Below, piece by piece: positions 25,571 through 35,341 of a DNA stretch of 64,000 nt. This stretch comes from an uncultured Lachnotalea sp. (GTDB taxonomy: Bacteria > Bacillota > Clostridia > Lachnospirales > Lachnospiraceae). Under the pieces are notes generated by a model. It was not told the origin of the DNA. It searched no databases and saw nothing but the letters and a program-made list of their open reading frames with translations. The translations under genes and the position numbers were made by a program. The stretch's first letter is position 1. Each line of letters opens with the position of its first letter. The stretch covers positions 1-64,000 of the forward strand of contig CAMSZT010000015.1 of assembly GCA_947066815.1 (NCBI GenBank), in the 5' to 3' direction.

Positions 25571-28500
25571 ATGAAGAAGAATAAATTTTGGAAATCTATG
25601 ATGTGCCTGATGCTGGCCCTTGTGATCGGGGCTTCCGGCCTGTTCGCGGGAGCGCTTCCCGTTTACGGGGAATCGGAGGCGGCGGAGGTGGAGGAGTCCG
25701 GCCTGGAGACGGCGACGGGGACGGAGGAGCAGCCCGCCTTGGAGTCGGAGTCCGGAACGGAGTCCGAGGGCGGGCAGGAAGCGGCGGCAAAGCCCGGAAC
25801 GGATGTCAGTTCGGAGGATGCAGCGGAAACTGTGACAGCAGGGGATACCGTACCGGAGCAGGAAACGCCGGGCGTGACGGAGCCGGACTCTGAGGATCAC
25901 AGGGGAGCGGAAGAAACAGATGCTATGATTGCTCCGCAGATGGCCGCCAGGCAGGCGGGAAGCCGGGCGGATAAGTTTGCAAACGTGGTGGTGTTTGTAA
26001 CCTTTAAGGATAAAAACACAGGATTTATGCAGGAAGAGGCAAAGTATGGGAATGGTACCACAAATGGTACCACAAATCAAGATCTGGCAAGGAAGTATTA
26101 CAGTGATTTCAATACGGAAAAACAGTCTCTTTCCGGTTATTTAAATGCGATTTCTTATGGACAGTTTCAAGTGGAATGTTACCTTCCACAGGATAATAGA
26201 ACGAATATCATTCCCTGTCAGTTACCGAAAACATATGCAGAGTATGCGGCCTTGGAAACGACGCTTGGAGCGGCAGATCGGACGCTTATTGAAGATCTGC
26301 TGACCGAATTGGGGAAAACCAGCTTTCCGGCACTGCAGGGACAGATACTGGATTATAAAACGTCGGGGCGTCTGGATAACCTGACAATTATTGTCGACGA
26401 TACGAATGTTGCAAGTGGTGATACTTGGCCCATATCCCATCAAAGCGAGTACAAGTATAGTATGAAGCTGCAGGATTATGAGGTTTGGGATTATAATCTG
26501 ATCGGGGCGACGACAGCTTTGGATGTGACTGGCCCCGGAATCATCTGCCATGAGTTTCTGCACAGTCTCGGTTATCCGGATCTTTACCTCAGTGATAGTA
26601 CTCAGAAGATAAATCCAGTATATAGATGGGACATTATGGCGGCCGGCTATTCGTTAAGTTTTCCTCTGGCTTATCTGCGGCATCGGTTTTCCGGATGGCT
26701 GACGGTTGAGACGGTCACAAAAGACAGGGATGGGCTGACTCTGGTTCCGGCTACGGAGGCAAACGGAAATCAGGCGTTCGTATTAAAGCCGCCGCAGTCC
26801 TCAACGGAGTTTTTTGTGGTAGAGTATCGGGTACAGGCTGACGAAAAAAACAGTTTTTATGAGACCAAGGTGCCGGGGACTGGGCTTATCGTTTACCGAA
26901 TCAATACGGCAGTGCCGGGCCTGAGCAATTTTAACGCCAGCGGTGCGACGCTTGCAAAGAACCTGGGCGTTTATGTCCATCGGATCCCTGATTCGACGGG
27001 AATATCTGCGCCGTTGGCGTATAATTCTGTGTTCCAGACCGGACAGATCGGTAACGCAGATCTGTCAAAAAAGGAGGCTGATGGAGCCATTGTTTACTCT
27101 GATGATTCCAATTCCGGGATTGTCATTGATAATATTAAAATCGAAAACGGAAAGGCAACTTTTGATGTACAGTTTTCCACGGCGGAAGGCACCTGGCTTC
27201 CTGACGAAAGCGGAGCGCCGGACTGCACGAACGGGAATCATCTTGCCATGATGCAGGCACAGGATGGCACAGTTTATGCGGCGTCGGAAGTCGGAAGCGG
27301 CATTCGGGTGTCTGTACTGAAAAACGGAGCATGGACTCAGGTGGGAGGTGTTATTTCGTCTACTCCTGCCATAGGTTCTGCGGTTGACATGACGATCTTG
27401 AATGGCAGTCCCGTTGTGTCTGTCATTCAAAGGGATCTGAAAAAACAGATGGTCTATCAACTGAAAAACGGAAGCTGGGAGGCATCCTCCGTGGAATGTA
27501 GTCAGAAGGATGAATATGTGCAGGAAGCTTCCGTTGTGGGGACAGATTTCGGGCTGTTCTCTGTTGTGACGGTGCAGAAGGGCAGTGATTGGAGCATTTC
27601 CCTTTATCTATATGACGGCAGGAGTTTTCAAAAATATTTGGAAGGGCTCGCTTCTGCGGAGTACCCGGTGAATGTCCAGGCAGAGGAGGGGAAGGATTGT
27701 ATTTATATTGTTTACAGGGCGTTCGATGATGGAAATGTATTGAAAGCATTGAAAATTGGAAAAGACAAAAGTGTGGTGCCGAGCAACTCCATGATTCAGG
27801 TTGATAATTCTGGTGCTATAACTATGACGGTTTCCAAAGATACAGGATTGTCATATGTTTTGATGCAAAAATCTCAGCCATCAAATATGACCGCTTTGAT
27901 TCAGTATGACGGGGCATCGATGAAAGAGGTAACTTCTTTTCCGGCGGAAAATAATGTCTCTGCATTAAATGTCATGATGAAAGATGGCGTTCCATATGCG
28001 GCCATCGGCAGTTCAAAACCGAATAACGTGGATCCAAAGACGGAAGTCTATTACCGGAAGCAGGACGGATCTTGGGGAATGCTTGGGAATCATGTAAGTA
28101 ATATAGCTCCTCAGTTTTTATATCTTTACAATGTCGGGGATACGGCAAAGGCAGTTTTGGCCTATGAGAACAGTTCCAATTCATGGAGCGTAGAGCATAA
28201 AAAATATGTGCTTCCCTCCGACGGCGGTACGGTGGAAAAACCTACAGATCCGGTAAAGCCGACCGACCCTGCGCCGACACAGCCCACGAAACCGACAGAA
28301 GCACCTACAAAGCCCACACAGCCCACGAAACCGACGGAAGCGCCTACAAAGCCGACCAGTCCGACGACGCCCACTTCTCCGATAAAACCGACTAATCCGG
28401 TAAAACCGACGGATCCGGTGAAGCCGACAACCCCGGTGAAGCCGACCAATCCGACAACGCCGACTTCGCCTGCGAAGCCGACAGAACCGGCGGCTCCCAC

Positions 28501-29443
28501 TGCGCCTTCGGTTTCAAACGCCAGCGTCCGCTACCGGACCCATGTCCAGTCCTATGGAGACCAGGGCTGGAGGCAGGACGGTCAGATGAGCGGCACCAGC
28601 GGGGAGGCGAAGCGGCTGGAAGGCATTTATATCGAGCTGGTGGATCCGCCAATGGAGGGTAAGATCCAGTACCGGACCCACATCCAGAGCTATGGCTGGG
28701 AGAAGAACTGGAAAGAGAACGGTCAGATGAGCGGCACCAGCAAACAGGCGAAGAGGCTGGAGGCGATCCAGATCAAGCTGACCGGAAAAATGGCAGAGTA
28801 TTACGATGTCTATTACCGGGTCCACGCCCAGAGCTACAGCTGGCTTGGATGGGCGAAGAACGGAGCCAGCGCGGGAACGGCCGGCTATGCGAAGCGGCTG
28901 GAGGGCATCGAGATCCGACTGGTGAAAAAAGGAGATCCCGCTCCCGGAAGCAGCATCGGTTCCTTCCGACAGGCGGGAGCGGACGCAGGAGTCAATTACC
29001 GGACCCATGTACAGAGCTTCGGCTGGCAGGCATGGAGATCCAACGGAGGCATGAGCGGCACCAGCGGCCAGGCAAAGCGGCTGGAGGGCATTGAGATCAA
29101 GGCCGACAACCTGGGCCTTTCCGGCAGTATCCAGTACAAGACCCATATCCAGAGCTATGGCTGGGAGAAGGACTGGAGACAGAACGGGCAGATGAGCGGT
29201 ACCAGCGGGGAGGCGAAACGGCTGGAGGCCATTCAGATCCGTTTGACCGGGGAGCTTGGTCAGAGGTATGATGTGTATTACCGGGTCCATGCCCAGAGTT
29301 ACGGGTGGCTTGGCTGGGCGAAGAACGGAGAAAACGCCGGGACGGCCGGTTATGCAAAACGGTTGGAGGGGATCGAGATCCGCCTGGTGGAAAAAGGAGG
29401 CCCTGCGCCAGGTTCCACCTACAGGGCATACGTGTCGAAATAA
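25571..29443 (+). CDS. Secreted M6-family metalloprotease with ChW repeats
   Basis: This is a 1290-residue exported protein. A signal peptide (about 1-35, ending in 'GALPVYG') is followed by an acidic, disordered stretch (about 36-125). The M6 immune-inhibitor-A-like catalytic domain (about 130-510) has H327, E328 and H331 in 'CHEFLHSLGYPDLY', matching HExxHxxGxxD. A beta-rich region follows (about 515-885), then a Lys-Pro-Thr-rich linker (about 890-980) and six ChW repeats (about 983-1285) with the pattern 'YRTHVQSYG..W..NG.MSGT'. ChW repeats are thought to bind surface polymers. It shares its tail with the next gene, 42 bases downstream. Lower GC in the catalytic part suggests acquisition. 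Confidence 0.88.
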   Translation: MKKNKFWKSMMCLMLALVIGASGLFAGALPVYGESEAAEVEESGLETATGTEEQPALESESGTESEGGQEAAAKPGTDVSSEDAAETVTAGDTVPEQETPGVTEPDSEDHRGAEETDAMIAPQMAARQAGSRADKFANVVVFVTFKDKNTGFMQEEAKYGNGTTNGTTNQDLARKYYSDFNTEKQSLSGYLNAISYGQFQVECYLPQDNRTNIIPCQLPKTYAEYAALETTLGAADRTLIEDLLTELGKTSFPALQGQILDYKTSGRLDNLTIIVDDTNVASGDTWPISHQSEYKYSMKLQDYEVWDYNLIGATTALDVTGPGIICHEFLHSLGYPDLYLSDSTQKINPVYRWDIMAAGYSLSFPLAYLRHRFSGWLTVETVTKDRDGLTLVPATEANGNQAFVLKPPQSSTEFFVVEYRVQADEKNSFYETKVPGTGLIVYRINTAVPGLSNFNASGATLAKNLGVYVHRIPDSTGISAPLAYNSVFQTGQIGNADLSKKEADGAIVYSDDSNSGIVIDNIKIENGKATFDVQFSTAEGTWLPDESGAPDCTNGNHLAMMQAQDGTVYAASEVGSGIRVSVLKNGAWTQVGGVISSTPAIGSAVDMTILNGSPVVSVIQRDLKKQMVYQLKNGSWEASSVECSQKDEYVQEASVVGTDFGLFSVVTVQKGSDWSISLYLYDGRSFQKYLEGLASAEYPVNVQAEEGKDCIYIVYRAFDDGNVLKALKIGKDKSVVPSNSMIQVDNSGAITMTVSKDTGLSYVLMQKSQPSNMTALIQYDGASMKEVTSFPAENNVSALNVMMKDGVPYAAIGSSKPNNVDPKTEVYYRKQDGSWGMLGNHVSNIAPQFLYLYNVGDTAKAVLAYENSSNSWSVEHKKYVLPSDGGTVEKPTDPVKPTDPAPTQPTKPTEAPTKPTQPTKPTEAPTKPTSPTTPTSPIKPTNPVKPTDPVKPTTPVKPTNPTTPTSPAKPTEPAAPTAPSVSNASVRYRTHVQSYGDQGWRQDGQMSGTSGEAKRLEGIYIELVDPPMEGKIQYRTHIQSYGWEKNWKENGQMSGTSKQAKRLEAIQIKLTGKMAEYYDVYYRVHAQSYSWLGWAKNGASAGTAGYAKRLEGIEIRLVKKGDPAPGSSIGSFRQAGADAGVNYRTHVQSFGWQAWRSNGGMSGTSGQAKRLEGIEIKADNLGLSGSIQYKTHIQSYGWEKDWRQNGQMSGTSGEAKRLEAIQIRLTGELGQRYDVYYRVHAQSYGWLGWAKNGENAGTAGYAKRLEGIEIRLVEKGGPAPGSTYRAYVSK
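28519..29430 (+). repeat. Six-unit ChW repeat block, copy 1
   Basis: Six units of roughly 45-55 codons, each with 'HVQS' or 'HIQS' or 'HAQS', a conserved Trp, 'NG', 'GT' and 'AKRLE'. The six fall into two triplets, so the block itself looks like a duplicated three-unit module. The same block recurs in the next gene at about 31345-32256. Confidence 0.85.
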
Positions 29444-29485
29444 GCCTGCCGGGAAAGGATCAGAAGGAAGGGAAGGATAAGGAAT

Positions 29486-32266
29486 ATGAAGAGAGTATGG
29501 AGATCGGCTTTTTGTGCCGCGATGGCATTAGTGATCGGAGCGTCCGGCTTTGTGGCCGGAACGCTCCCTGCATATGGGGAAACGGGGATGGCAGATGAAG
29601 CGGAATCCGTAATCGAAACTGTTGACAAAACGGAGGCAGAATCTGGAAGTGGGAGTGAATCGGAAGAAGCCCCAAAAAAACTGGAGTTGGAAACGGAAGG
29701 ATTATCTGGTTTAAAGCCGGAAATATTGCTTCCTGTGGAATCCGGGACAGAGATCATTATGGAGTCAGAACAAGGTCCGGAATCAGAGATCATAGGAGAA
29801 GGGGATGGAATTGTTCCGAATATAACGGAAACGATGCCTGGTTCGGAAGGTTCTGAGATGATGTCGGAGGAGATTTCTTTATATGGCGCCGCTGAAAGCA
29901 GAGGCTCTGTTTCTGCACAGTCGTCAAAGGGGTTAAAGCTTACGGTAGATTATCCGGATAACATTTTGTGCGGGCAGCCGGTGACATTTACTATGAACGC
30001 CAGCGGAGGTTCGGGAAATTATAAATATAGGATCCATACTTTGTCCACGCTCAACGGGTCGGAGACGGTATCTGTATATGACGTCAGTTACGGGAAGAAC
30101 AGTGAGTTTACAACGGATAATACATTTAAGTTTACTTTTTATGCGTCTGGAGAATATGTGATCCGCTTTCATTTGATGGATATGACATCTTATGACTATG
30201 TGGTGACACCGCTTGATCATAAGATCAAGATCACGGATCCTTCCCATCCGTCCGTAGATGAGATCGTACAAAGTCTTGCGGCAGAATGCAAAACAAAATA
30301 CCCGGATAACGGCGATGAGTATAACAGGGCGCTCTGGCTGCATGATAAGATCATCGAACTGGGGGAATATGACTATTCTTATACCTATTGTTCGGCAGAG
30401 GGAGTACTGGCAAGAGGGGTCGGAACCTGTGAGTCCTATCACAGAGCGTATGTGATGCTTCTAAAGGCAGTGGGGATTGAAACCGGGAGGATCACCGGAA
30501 ACGGACATGTCTGGACGGCTGTCAGATTAGGCGGGAATTGGTATCAGGTGGATACCACCTGGGATGACAAGGGGGTAAATAACAAGGATAAAGACCTGGA
30601 ACATATGTATTTCGGACTGACAGATTATATGATGGGACTTGTTCATTCCGATCACAAATCGGCGGTAGCCGGATATGAATCGACATCGTTGGAAAATAAT
30701 TATTTTATTAAAACGCAGACGATAAAGAAATGGTCGGATCCGTTCATTACCGTCATCCAGGATAATATCAATAAAAATGTCACAGAATTTACAATTCCGA
30801 TAACAGATACAATGCCTGACAGTTACAAAAATGTTTTTTATAATCTGGTAGCCTATCAGTTGGCAAAAAAAGAGAACTGGAATGGAGTCCCGGTATCTGT
30901 TGCTTATAATGATAAAAAATTGACGGTTAAAACCGGAGCCATGGCAAACGATCTTCAGGCATTGATGGTCGTTCCTCCGAAAAAACTCACATACAAGAGG
31001 GGCGAAACGGCAGATGTCTCCGGATTGACTGTCACTGCAGTGTATGCAAGCGGAACAAAAACAGAAAAACTAAGCGGAAGTGCCTATCAATTGGAAGGAT
31101 TCGATACAAAGACAGTCGGAACCAGAACGGCAACGATCACTTATAATGGTCTGAGTGCTGTTTTTAAGTATACCGTCCAGGAGCCTCCGACCGACCCGGC
31201 ACCGACGCAACCGACGGATCCGGCAAAACCGACGGATCCGGCAAAACCGACGGATCCGGTAAAACCCACCGACCCGGCAAAACCCACGGATCCGGCAGCA
31301 TCCACAGATCCTGTGGCGCCGCCGGCTCCTTCGGTTCCCGCCGCCAGCGTCCGCTACCGGACCCATGTCCAGTCCTACGGCGATCAGGGGTGGAGGCAGG
31401 ACGGCCGGATGAGCGGCACCAGCGGGGAGGCGAAGCGGCTGGAGGGCATTTATATCGAGCTGGTGGATCCGCCGATGGAGGGAACGATCCAGTACCGGAC
31501 CCACATCCAGAGCTACGGCTGGGAGAAGGGCTGGAAAGAGAACGGCCAGATGAGCGGCACCAGCAAACAGGCGAAGCGGCTGGAGGCGATCCAGATCAGG
31601 CTGACCGGAAAAATGGCGGAATATTATGATGTTTATTACCGGGTCCATGCCCAGAGCTACAGCTGGCTGGGCTGGGCGAAGAACGGGGCCAGCGCCGGGA
31701 CGGCCGGCTATGCGAAGCGGCTGGAGGGCATCGAGATCCGCCTGGTGAAAAAGGGAGATCCCGCTCCCGGAAGCAGCATCGGTTCCTTCCGGCAGGCGGG
31801 AGCGGACGCCGGAGTCAATTACCGGACCCATGTCCAGAGCTTCGGCTGGCAGGCCTGGAGATCCAACGGAGGTATGAGCGGCACCAGCGGCCAGGCAAAG
31901 CGGCTGGAGGGCATTGAGATCAAGGCCGACAACCTGGGCCTTTCCGGCAGCATCCAGTATAAGACCCACATCCAGAGCTACGGCTGGGAGAAGGACTGGA
32001 AGCAGAACGGCCAGATGAGCGGCACCAGCGGCCAGGCAAAACGGCTGGAGGCCATTCAGATCCGGTTGACAGGGGAGCTTGAACGGCAGTATGATGTATA
32101 CTATCGGGTCCATGCCCAGAGTTACGGGTGGCTTGGCTGGGCGAAGAACGGAGAGAATGCCGGGACGGCCGGCTATGCGAAACGGCTGGAGGGCATTGAG
32201 ATCCGCCTGGTGGAAAAAGGCGGACGTGCGCCCGGGGCGACGGCCCGGCCCTATGTGGCGAAATAG
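29486..32266 (+). CDS. Secreted transglutaminase-like protein with Ig-like domain and ChW repeats
   Basis: The 926-residue exported protein has a signal peptide (about 1-32, 'GTLPAYG') and a Glu/Ser-rich stretch. A beta domain (about 145-255) precedes a transglutaminase-like fold with the catalytic triad C315 ('GTCESYHRAY'), H341 ('NGHVWTAV') and D356 ('YQVDTTWDD'). A bacterial Ig-like domain (about 490-565, 'YKRGETADVSGLTVTAVY' type) follows, then an Asp-Pro-Thr linker and six ChW repeats (about 620-918). Such proteins may cross-link or cleave peptides at the cell surface. The signal peptide and ChW tail match the preceding metalloprotease, so the two probably arose by duplication and domain swapping. 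Confidence 0.85.
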   Translation: MKRVWRSAFCAAMALVIGASGFVAGTLPAYGETGMADEAESVIETVDKTEAESGSGSESEEAPKKLELETEGLSGLKPEILLPVESGTEIIMESEQGPESEIIGEGDGIVPNITETMPGSEGSEMMSEEISLYGAAESRGSVSAQSSKGLKLTVDYPDNILCGQPVTFTMNASGGSGNYKYRIHTLSTLNGSETVSVYDVSYGKNSEFTTDNTFKFTFYASGEYVIRFHLMDMTSYDYVVTPLDHKIKITDPSHPSVDEIVQSLAAECKTKYPDNGDEYNRALWLHDKIIELGEYDYSYTYCSAEGVLARGVGTCESYHRAYVMLLKAVGIETGRITGNGHVWTAVRLGGNWYQVDTTWDDKGVNNKDKDLEHMYFGLTDYMMGLVHSDHKSAVAGYESTSLENNYFIKTQTIKKWSDPFITVIQDNINKNVTEFTIPITDTMPDSYKNVFYNLVAYQLAKKENWNGVPVSVAYNDKKLTVKTGAMANDLQALMVVPPKKLTYKRGETADVSGLTVTAVYASGTKTEKLSGSAYQLEGFDTKTVGTRTATITYNGLSAVFKYTVQEPPTDPAPTQPTDPAKPTDPAKPTDPVKPTDPAKPTDPAASTDPVAPPAPSVPAASVRYRTHVQSYGDQGWRQDGRMSGTSGEAKRLEGIYIELVDPPMEGTIQYRTHIQSYGWEKGWKENGQMSGTSKQAKRLEAIQIRLTGKMAEYYDVYYRVHAQSYSWLGWAKNGASAGTAGYAKRLEGIEIRLVKKGDPAPGSSIGSFRQAGADAGVNYRTHVQSFGWQAWRSNGGMSGTSGQAKRLEGIEIKADNLGLSGSIQYKTHIQSYGWEKDWKQNGQMSGTSGQAKRLEAIQIRLTGELERQYDVYYRVHAQSYGWLGWAKNGENAGTAGYAKRLEGIEIRLVEKGGRAPGATARPYVAK
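31345..32256 (+). repeat. Six-unit ChW repeat block, copy 2
   Basis: The block is collinear with 28519-29430 and almost identical in protein and largely in DNA sequence. The differences are mostly third-position changes. Confidence 0.85.
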
Positions 32267-32284
32267 AGAAAGGAAGCGAAGTTC

Positions 32285-32989
32285 ATGAATTCCATCCTGG
32301 AATGCAGAAACCTGGAGAAATCCTACGACGGGGGACGGACGAAAGCCTTAAAAGGCATCAGTCTGTCCCTGGGAAAGGGGCGGATCGTCGGCCTTTTGGG
32401 GCCCAACGGAAGCGGGAAGACCACGTTCATCAAACTGATCAATGGCCTTCTCTCGCCGGACGGAGGGGAGCTTTATATCGGCGGCTATCCGGTGGGCGTG
32501 GAGACAAAGCAGATGATCTCCTACCTGCCGGAGGTGACTTACCTGGCAAAGTCCATGAAGGTCCATCAGATCATTTCTTATTTCGGGGACTTTTACCGGG
32601 ACTTTGATGCGGGCCGTGCCTATGAGATGCTGAACCGTCTGAACATCAACCCGGGCGACAGCTTAAAGACCATGTCCAAGGGCACGAAGGAGAAGGTGCA
32701 GCTCATCATGGTCATGAGCAGGAACGCGGACCTTTACGTGCTGGACGAGCCCATCGGAGGCGTGGATCCGGCGGCCAGGGATTATATCCTGAGTACCATT
32801 GTGTCGAATTACAATCCGGAATCGACCATTCTTCTTTCCACCCATCTGATCGCGGACGTGGAGCAGATTCTGGACGATGTGATCTTTATCAGAGAGGGAA
32901 CTATCATGCTGGCAGAACCGGCAGAAAGGCTTCGGAAGGAACGGGGATGTTCCGTTGACGAGGCGTTCCGGGAGGTGTTCCGATGTTAA
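32285..32989 (+). CDS. ABC transporter ATP-binding protein
   Basis: The 234-residue ATPase has Walker A 'GPNGSGKTT', Walker B 'LYVLDEPIGGVD' and the H-loop 'LLSTHLIADVE'. The signature is 'MSKGTKEKVQL', in place of the LSGGQ consensus, as seen in YtrB-like exporters. It overlaps the permease gene by 7 bases. It is 18 bases after the transglutaminase-like gene, so it may be cotranscribed with the surface proteins. Substrate unknown. Confidence 0.88.
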   Translation: MNSILECRNLEKSYDGGRTKALKGISLSLGKGRIVGLLGPNGSGKTTFIKLINGLLSPDGGELYIGGYPVGVETKQMISYLPEVTYLAKSMKVHQIISYFGDFYRDFDAGRAYEMLNRLNINPGDSLKTMSKGTKEKVQLIMVMSRNADLYVLDEPIGGVDPAARDYILSTIVSNYNPESTILLSTHLIADVEQILDDVIFIREGTIMLAEPAERLRKERGCSVDEAFREVFRC

Positions 32990-33780
32990 GAAAACTGTTG
33001 AAATATGACTTTAAAGCCAATCTCTTTTATTTTCTCCTGATGTACGGGGTGCTGATGGGGATCGCGGTGTTAGCCAGGGTCTCGATCGCCATGGCCGATT
33101 CCAGATATTTGGGGTTTGTCAACGAATATACCTTGACGCTGATGACTGTGGCAGGTTCTGCCGTCTTGTATCTTTTGGCATGCGGAGCCGTGATGATCCT
33201 CACGCTGCTCCTTGTCGCCATGCGGTTTTATAAAAATCTGATGGGGCCGGAGGGCTATCTCTCCTTCACGCTTCCGGTATCGGAGGGTGCGCACCTGGCC
33301 TCCAAGATGCTAAGCGGCGTGATCTTCCTTCTTCTGAGCTCCTTTATGATCTTTGTCTCGGCTTCCGTTGCAACGGCGGGGCTGGAGATCTGGGACGGCT
33401 TTACCCTGTCCTTTTTCCGGAGCGTGATCCACGCGCTCCGCATGGACCATCCGCTGGTCGTGATCCTGTATCTGCTGGAGAGCTTTGCGACGGTACTGGA
33501 GGTGGTGGCGGTGATCTACGTGTCCGTCTGTGTGGGCCAGCTTGCCGCAAAGCACCGGGTGCTTGGGGCCATCGGGATCTTCCTGGCCATCTATCTGGTG
33601 CTCGGCATGGTCACCACCCTCGGAAGCGTGATCTTCATCCGGCTCCTGGAGGGGCGGGAGGGGACCGTCCTCTATTACAGCGTGACCAGTATCGCCGCCA
33701 TCCTGTTCCGGGGGCTTGTGACGGCCGGAAGCCTCGCGGGTTCCCTGTTGCTCATGAAACGGAAATTAAATCTGGAGTGA
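32983..33780 (+). CDS. ABC transporter permease, six membrane segments
   Basis: The 265-residue membrane protein has about six hydrophobic helices and the 'FYKNLMGPEGYLSFTLPVS' segment common to small Firmicutes ABC-2-like permeases. It pairs with the ATPase upstream through overlapping genes. No substrate-binding protein is present, so it is likely an exporter or a lantibiotic/peptide-stress type system. Confidence 0.82.
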   Translation: MLRKLLKYDFKANLFYFLLMYGVLMGIAVLARVSIAMADSRYLGFVNEYTLTLMTVAGSAVLYLLACGAVMILTLLLVAMRFYKNLMGPEGYLSFTLPVSEGAHLASKMLSGVIFLLLSSFMIFVSASVATAGLEIWDGFTLSFFRSVIHALRMDHPLVVILYLLESFATVLEVVAVIYVSVCVGQLAAKHRVLGAIGIFLAIYLVLGMVTTLGSVIFIRLLEGREGTVLYYSVTSIAAILFRGLVTAGSLAGSLLLMKRKLNLE

Positions 33781-33822
33781 CGGCGGATTGGAAAGAAAAC
33801 CGGAAAACGGAGGGGCCGGAAT

Positions 33823-35133
33823 ATGGGACGGAACAGAGGAAAGAAGCTTCCCATTGGGATCGAGGATTTTGAAGAGCTTATAAGGTCTGATTTCTACTAT
33901 ATTGATAAAACCGGATTGATCCGGGAGCTGCTGGAAAACTGGGGAGCGGTCAATCTGTTCACCAGGCCCAGGCGCTTCGGGAAGTCTCTGAACATGAGCA
34001 TGCTGAGGCATTTTTTGAACAGGGAGGTTCGAAGGATATTTTTGAAGGTCTGGAGATCTCGAAGGAAAAGAAACTCTGTGAGGAATTCATGGGGAGGTAT
34101 CCGGTTGTCTCTGTCTCCCTGAAAGGGATCCAGGCCGGCTCCTACGAAATGGCCTGCAAAATGGGGGCCCAGGCCATAAACGGGGAGGCCAGGAGGTTTC
34201 AGTATCTGCTGGAAAGCCAGGCTCCGCTCCCTGGCCGTGCTGACCGGATGCATGCGGATTTCCAAAGAAAGCATTTTCACCGGCCTTAACAATCTTAGGG
34301 TTCTGTCTGTTTCCGATGTCCGCTTTGACGAGTATTTTGGCTTTACGGACGGGGAAGTGCAGGCGCTTTTGGCCGCATATGGGCTTTCCGATAAGTATGG
34401 GGCCGTGAAGGAGTGGTATGACGGCTATGAGTTTGGAAATGTAAACGTGTACTGCCCCTGGGACGTGCTGAATTACTGCGACCTGCTCTGGGCAGACGGG
34501 GGCGCCGGACCTCAGAACTACTGGACCAACACCAGCAACAACGACATCGTCCGGCGTTTTATCGAGGACCCGAAGAGCGGAGCCGCGAAAAACGAGATCG
34601 AGAAGCTGGTGGCCGGCGAAACGATCCGGAAGGTGATCAGACAGGATCTGACCTACAAAGAGATGTACGCCTCCGCCGAAAACCCGTGGAGCCTTCTTTA
34701 TACCACCGGATACCTGACGAAGCTGGGGAAACCGGAAGGAAAGGAGTTCTGCCTCTCCATTCCCAATCTGGAGATCCGAGACACCTTTGTGAAAAAATCC
34801 ACGAGAGAAAATTTTTACCATGGGATCCTTCGGGGCCTTCTCTGCTTCAAGTCTTCCTGGGACGTGTGCTCCAACCGGGAAACCGGAGACGGCTACAGTG
34901 ATATTTTGGTGGAGATCGCCGGGAAAAGCCTGGGGATCGTCATTGAGTTTAAGTATTCGGACAGCGGTAACCTGGAGGCGGGCTGTAAGGAGGCACTGCG
35001 GCAGACCGAGGAAAGGCATTATGAGGAACAGCTCTATGACGACGGGATGGATGCGGTCTTTAAATACGGCATGGCGTTTTATAAAAAGCGCTGCCCTGAT
35101 ACCGACAGAGTGACAGAGACGGATCTTTTTTGA
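33823..35133 (+). pseudogene. Decayed AAA-ATPase / PD-(D/E)XK family gene
   Basis: Three frames together spell a gene of the AAA-ATPase-like family with a C-terminal PD-(D/E)XK nuclease-type domain. It starts 'LPIGIEDFEELIRSDFYYIDKT' in part with 'RPRRFGKSL' (Walker A). A frameshift near 34026 (one missing G) leads to 'EFMGRYPVVSVSLKGI'. After 'FQYLLES' near 34215 an internal deletion removes roughly 100 residues, including the expected Walker B. The frame then resumes 'LTGCMRISKESIFTGLNNL' and continues intact to 35133, including 'IEFKYS'. Two lesions make function unlikely. Confidence 0.8.
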
Positions 35134-35189
35134 TCTTGGGTATCTTGAAAAACAGGCAATGTGAGGAGAGATCCCTCCCATAGGGATGA

Positions 35190-35293
35190 CTGTCCGGAAA
35201 AAGCGCGGAAAAACCGCCTTTTTCCGGGCAGTATTTTTTTGGAAAAAACAACCCCTGGGGAGGCTTGTTAATAAAAAATCAATGTGTGATAAT
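35190..35293 (+). promoter_or_regulatory. Conserved hairpin-box-promoter module, copy 1
   Basis: A hairpin at 35190-35231 (CTGTCCGGAAAAAG with CTTTTTCCGGGCAG) is followed by T7. Next comes the box GAAAAAACAACCCCTGGGG at 35242-35260, then AGGCTTGT. The TTGTTA at 35265-35270 and GATAAT at 35288-35293 are 17 bases apart and form a good sigma-A promoter, so the box overlaps or abuts the -35. It lies 48 bases before the FecCD-type operon. Copies 2 and 3 are at 38934 and 45065. Confidence 0.65.
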
Positions 35294-35341
35294 CAGATAG
35301 GATCTTGAGAGACAGATTTTACAGACAGAGGAGGAGTACAG

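Noticed and set aside
28240..28500. Possible CRISPR-like or satellite repeat
   Set aside because: The repeated units are codons for a Lys-Pro-Thr linker in one continuous reading frame, so this is protein low complexity.
32285..33780. Bacteriocin immunity or export system tied to the ChW proteins
   Set aside because: The ABC pair is close to the transglutaminase-like gene, but no leader-peptide or immunity gene is seen, so a specific function is not supported.
35242..35270. Minus-strand terminator reading of the CCCC-GGGG box
   Set aside because: The inverted repeat plus T run could terminate minus-strand transcripts, but no minus-strand genes end there, and the exact 17-base promoter spacing in all three copies favours a plus-strand regulatory role.
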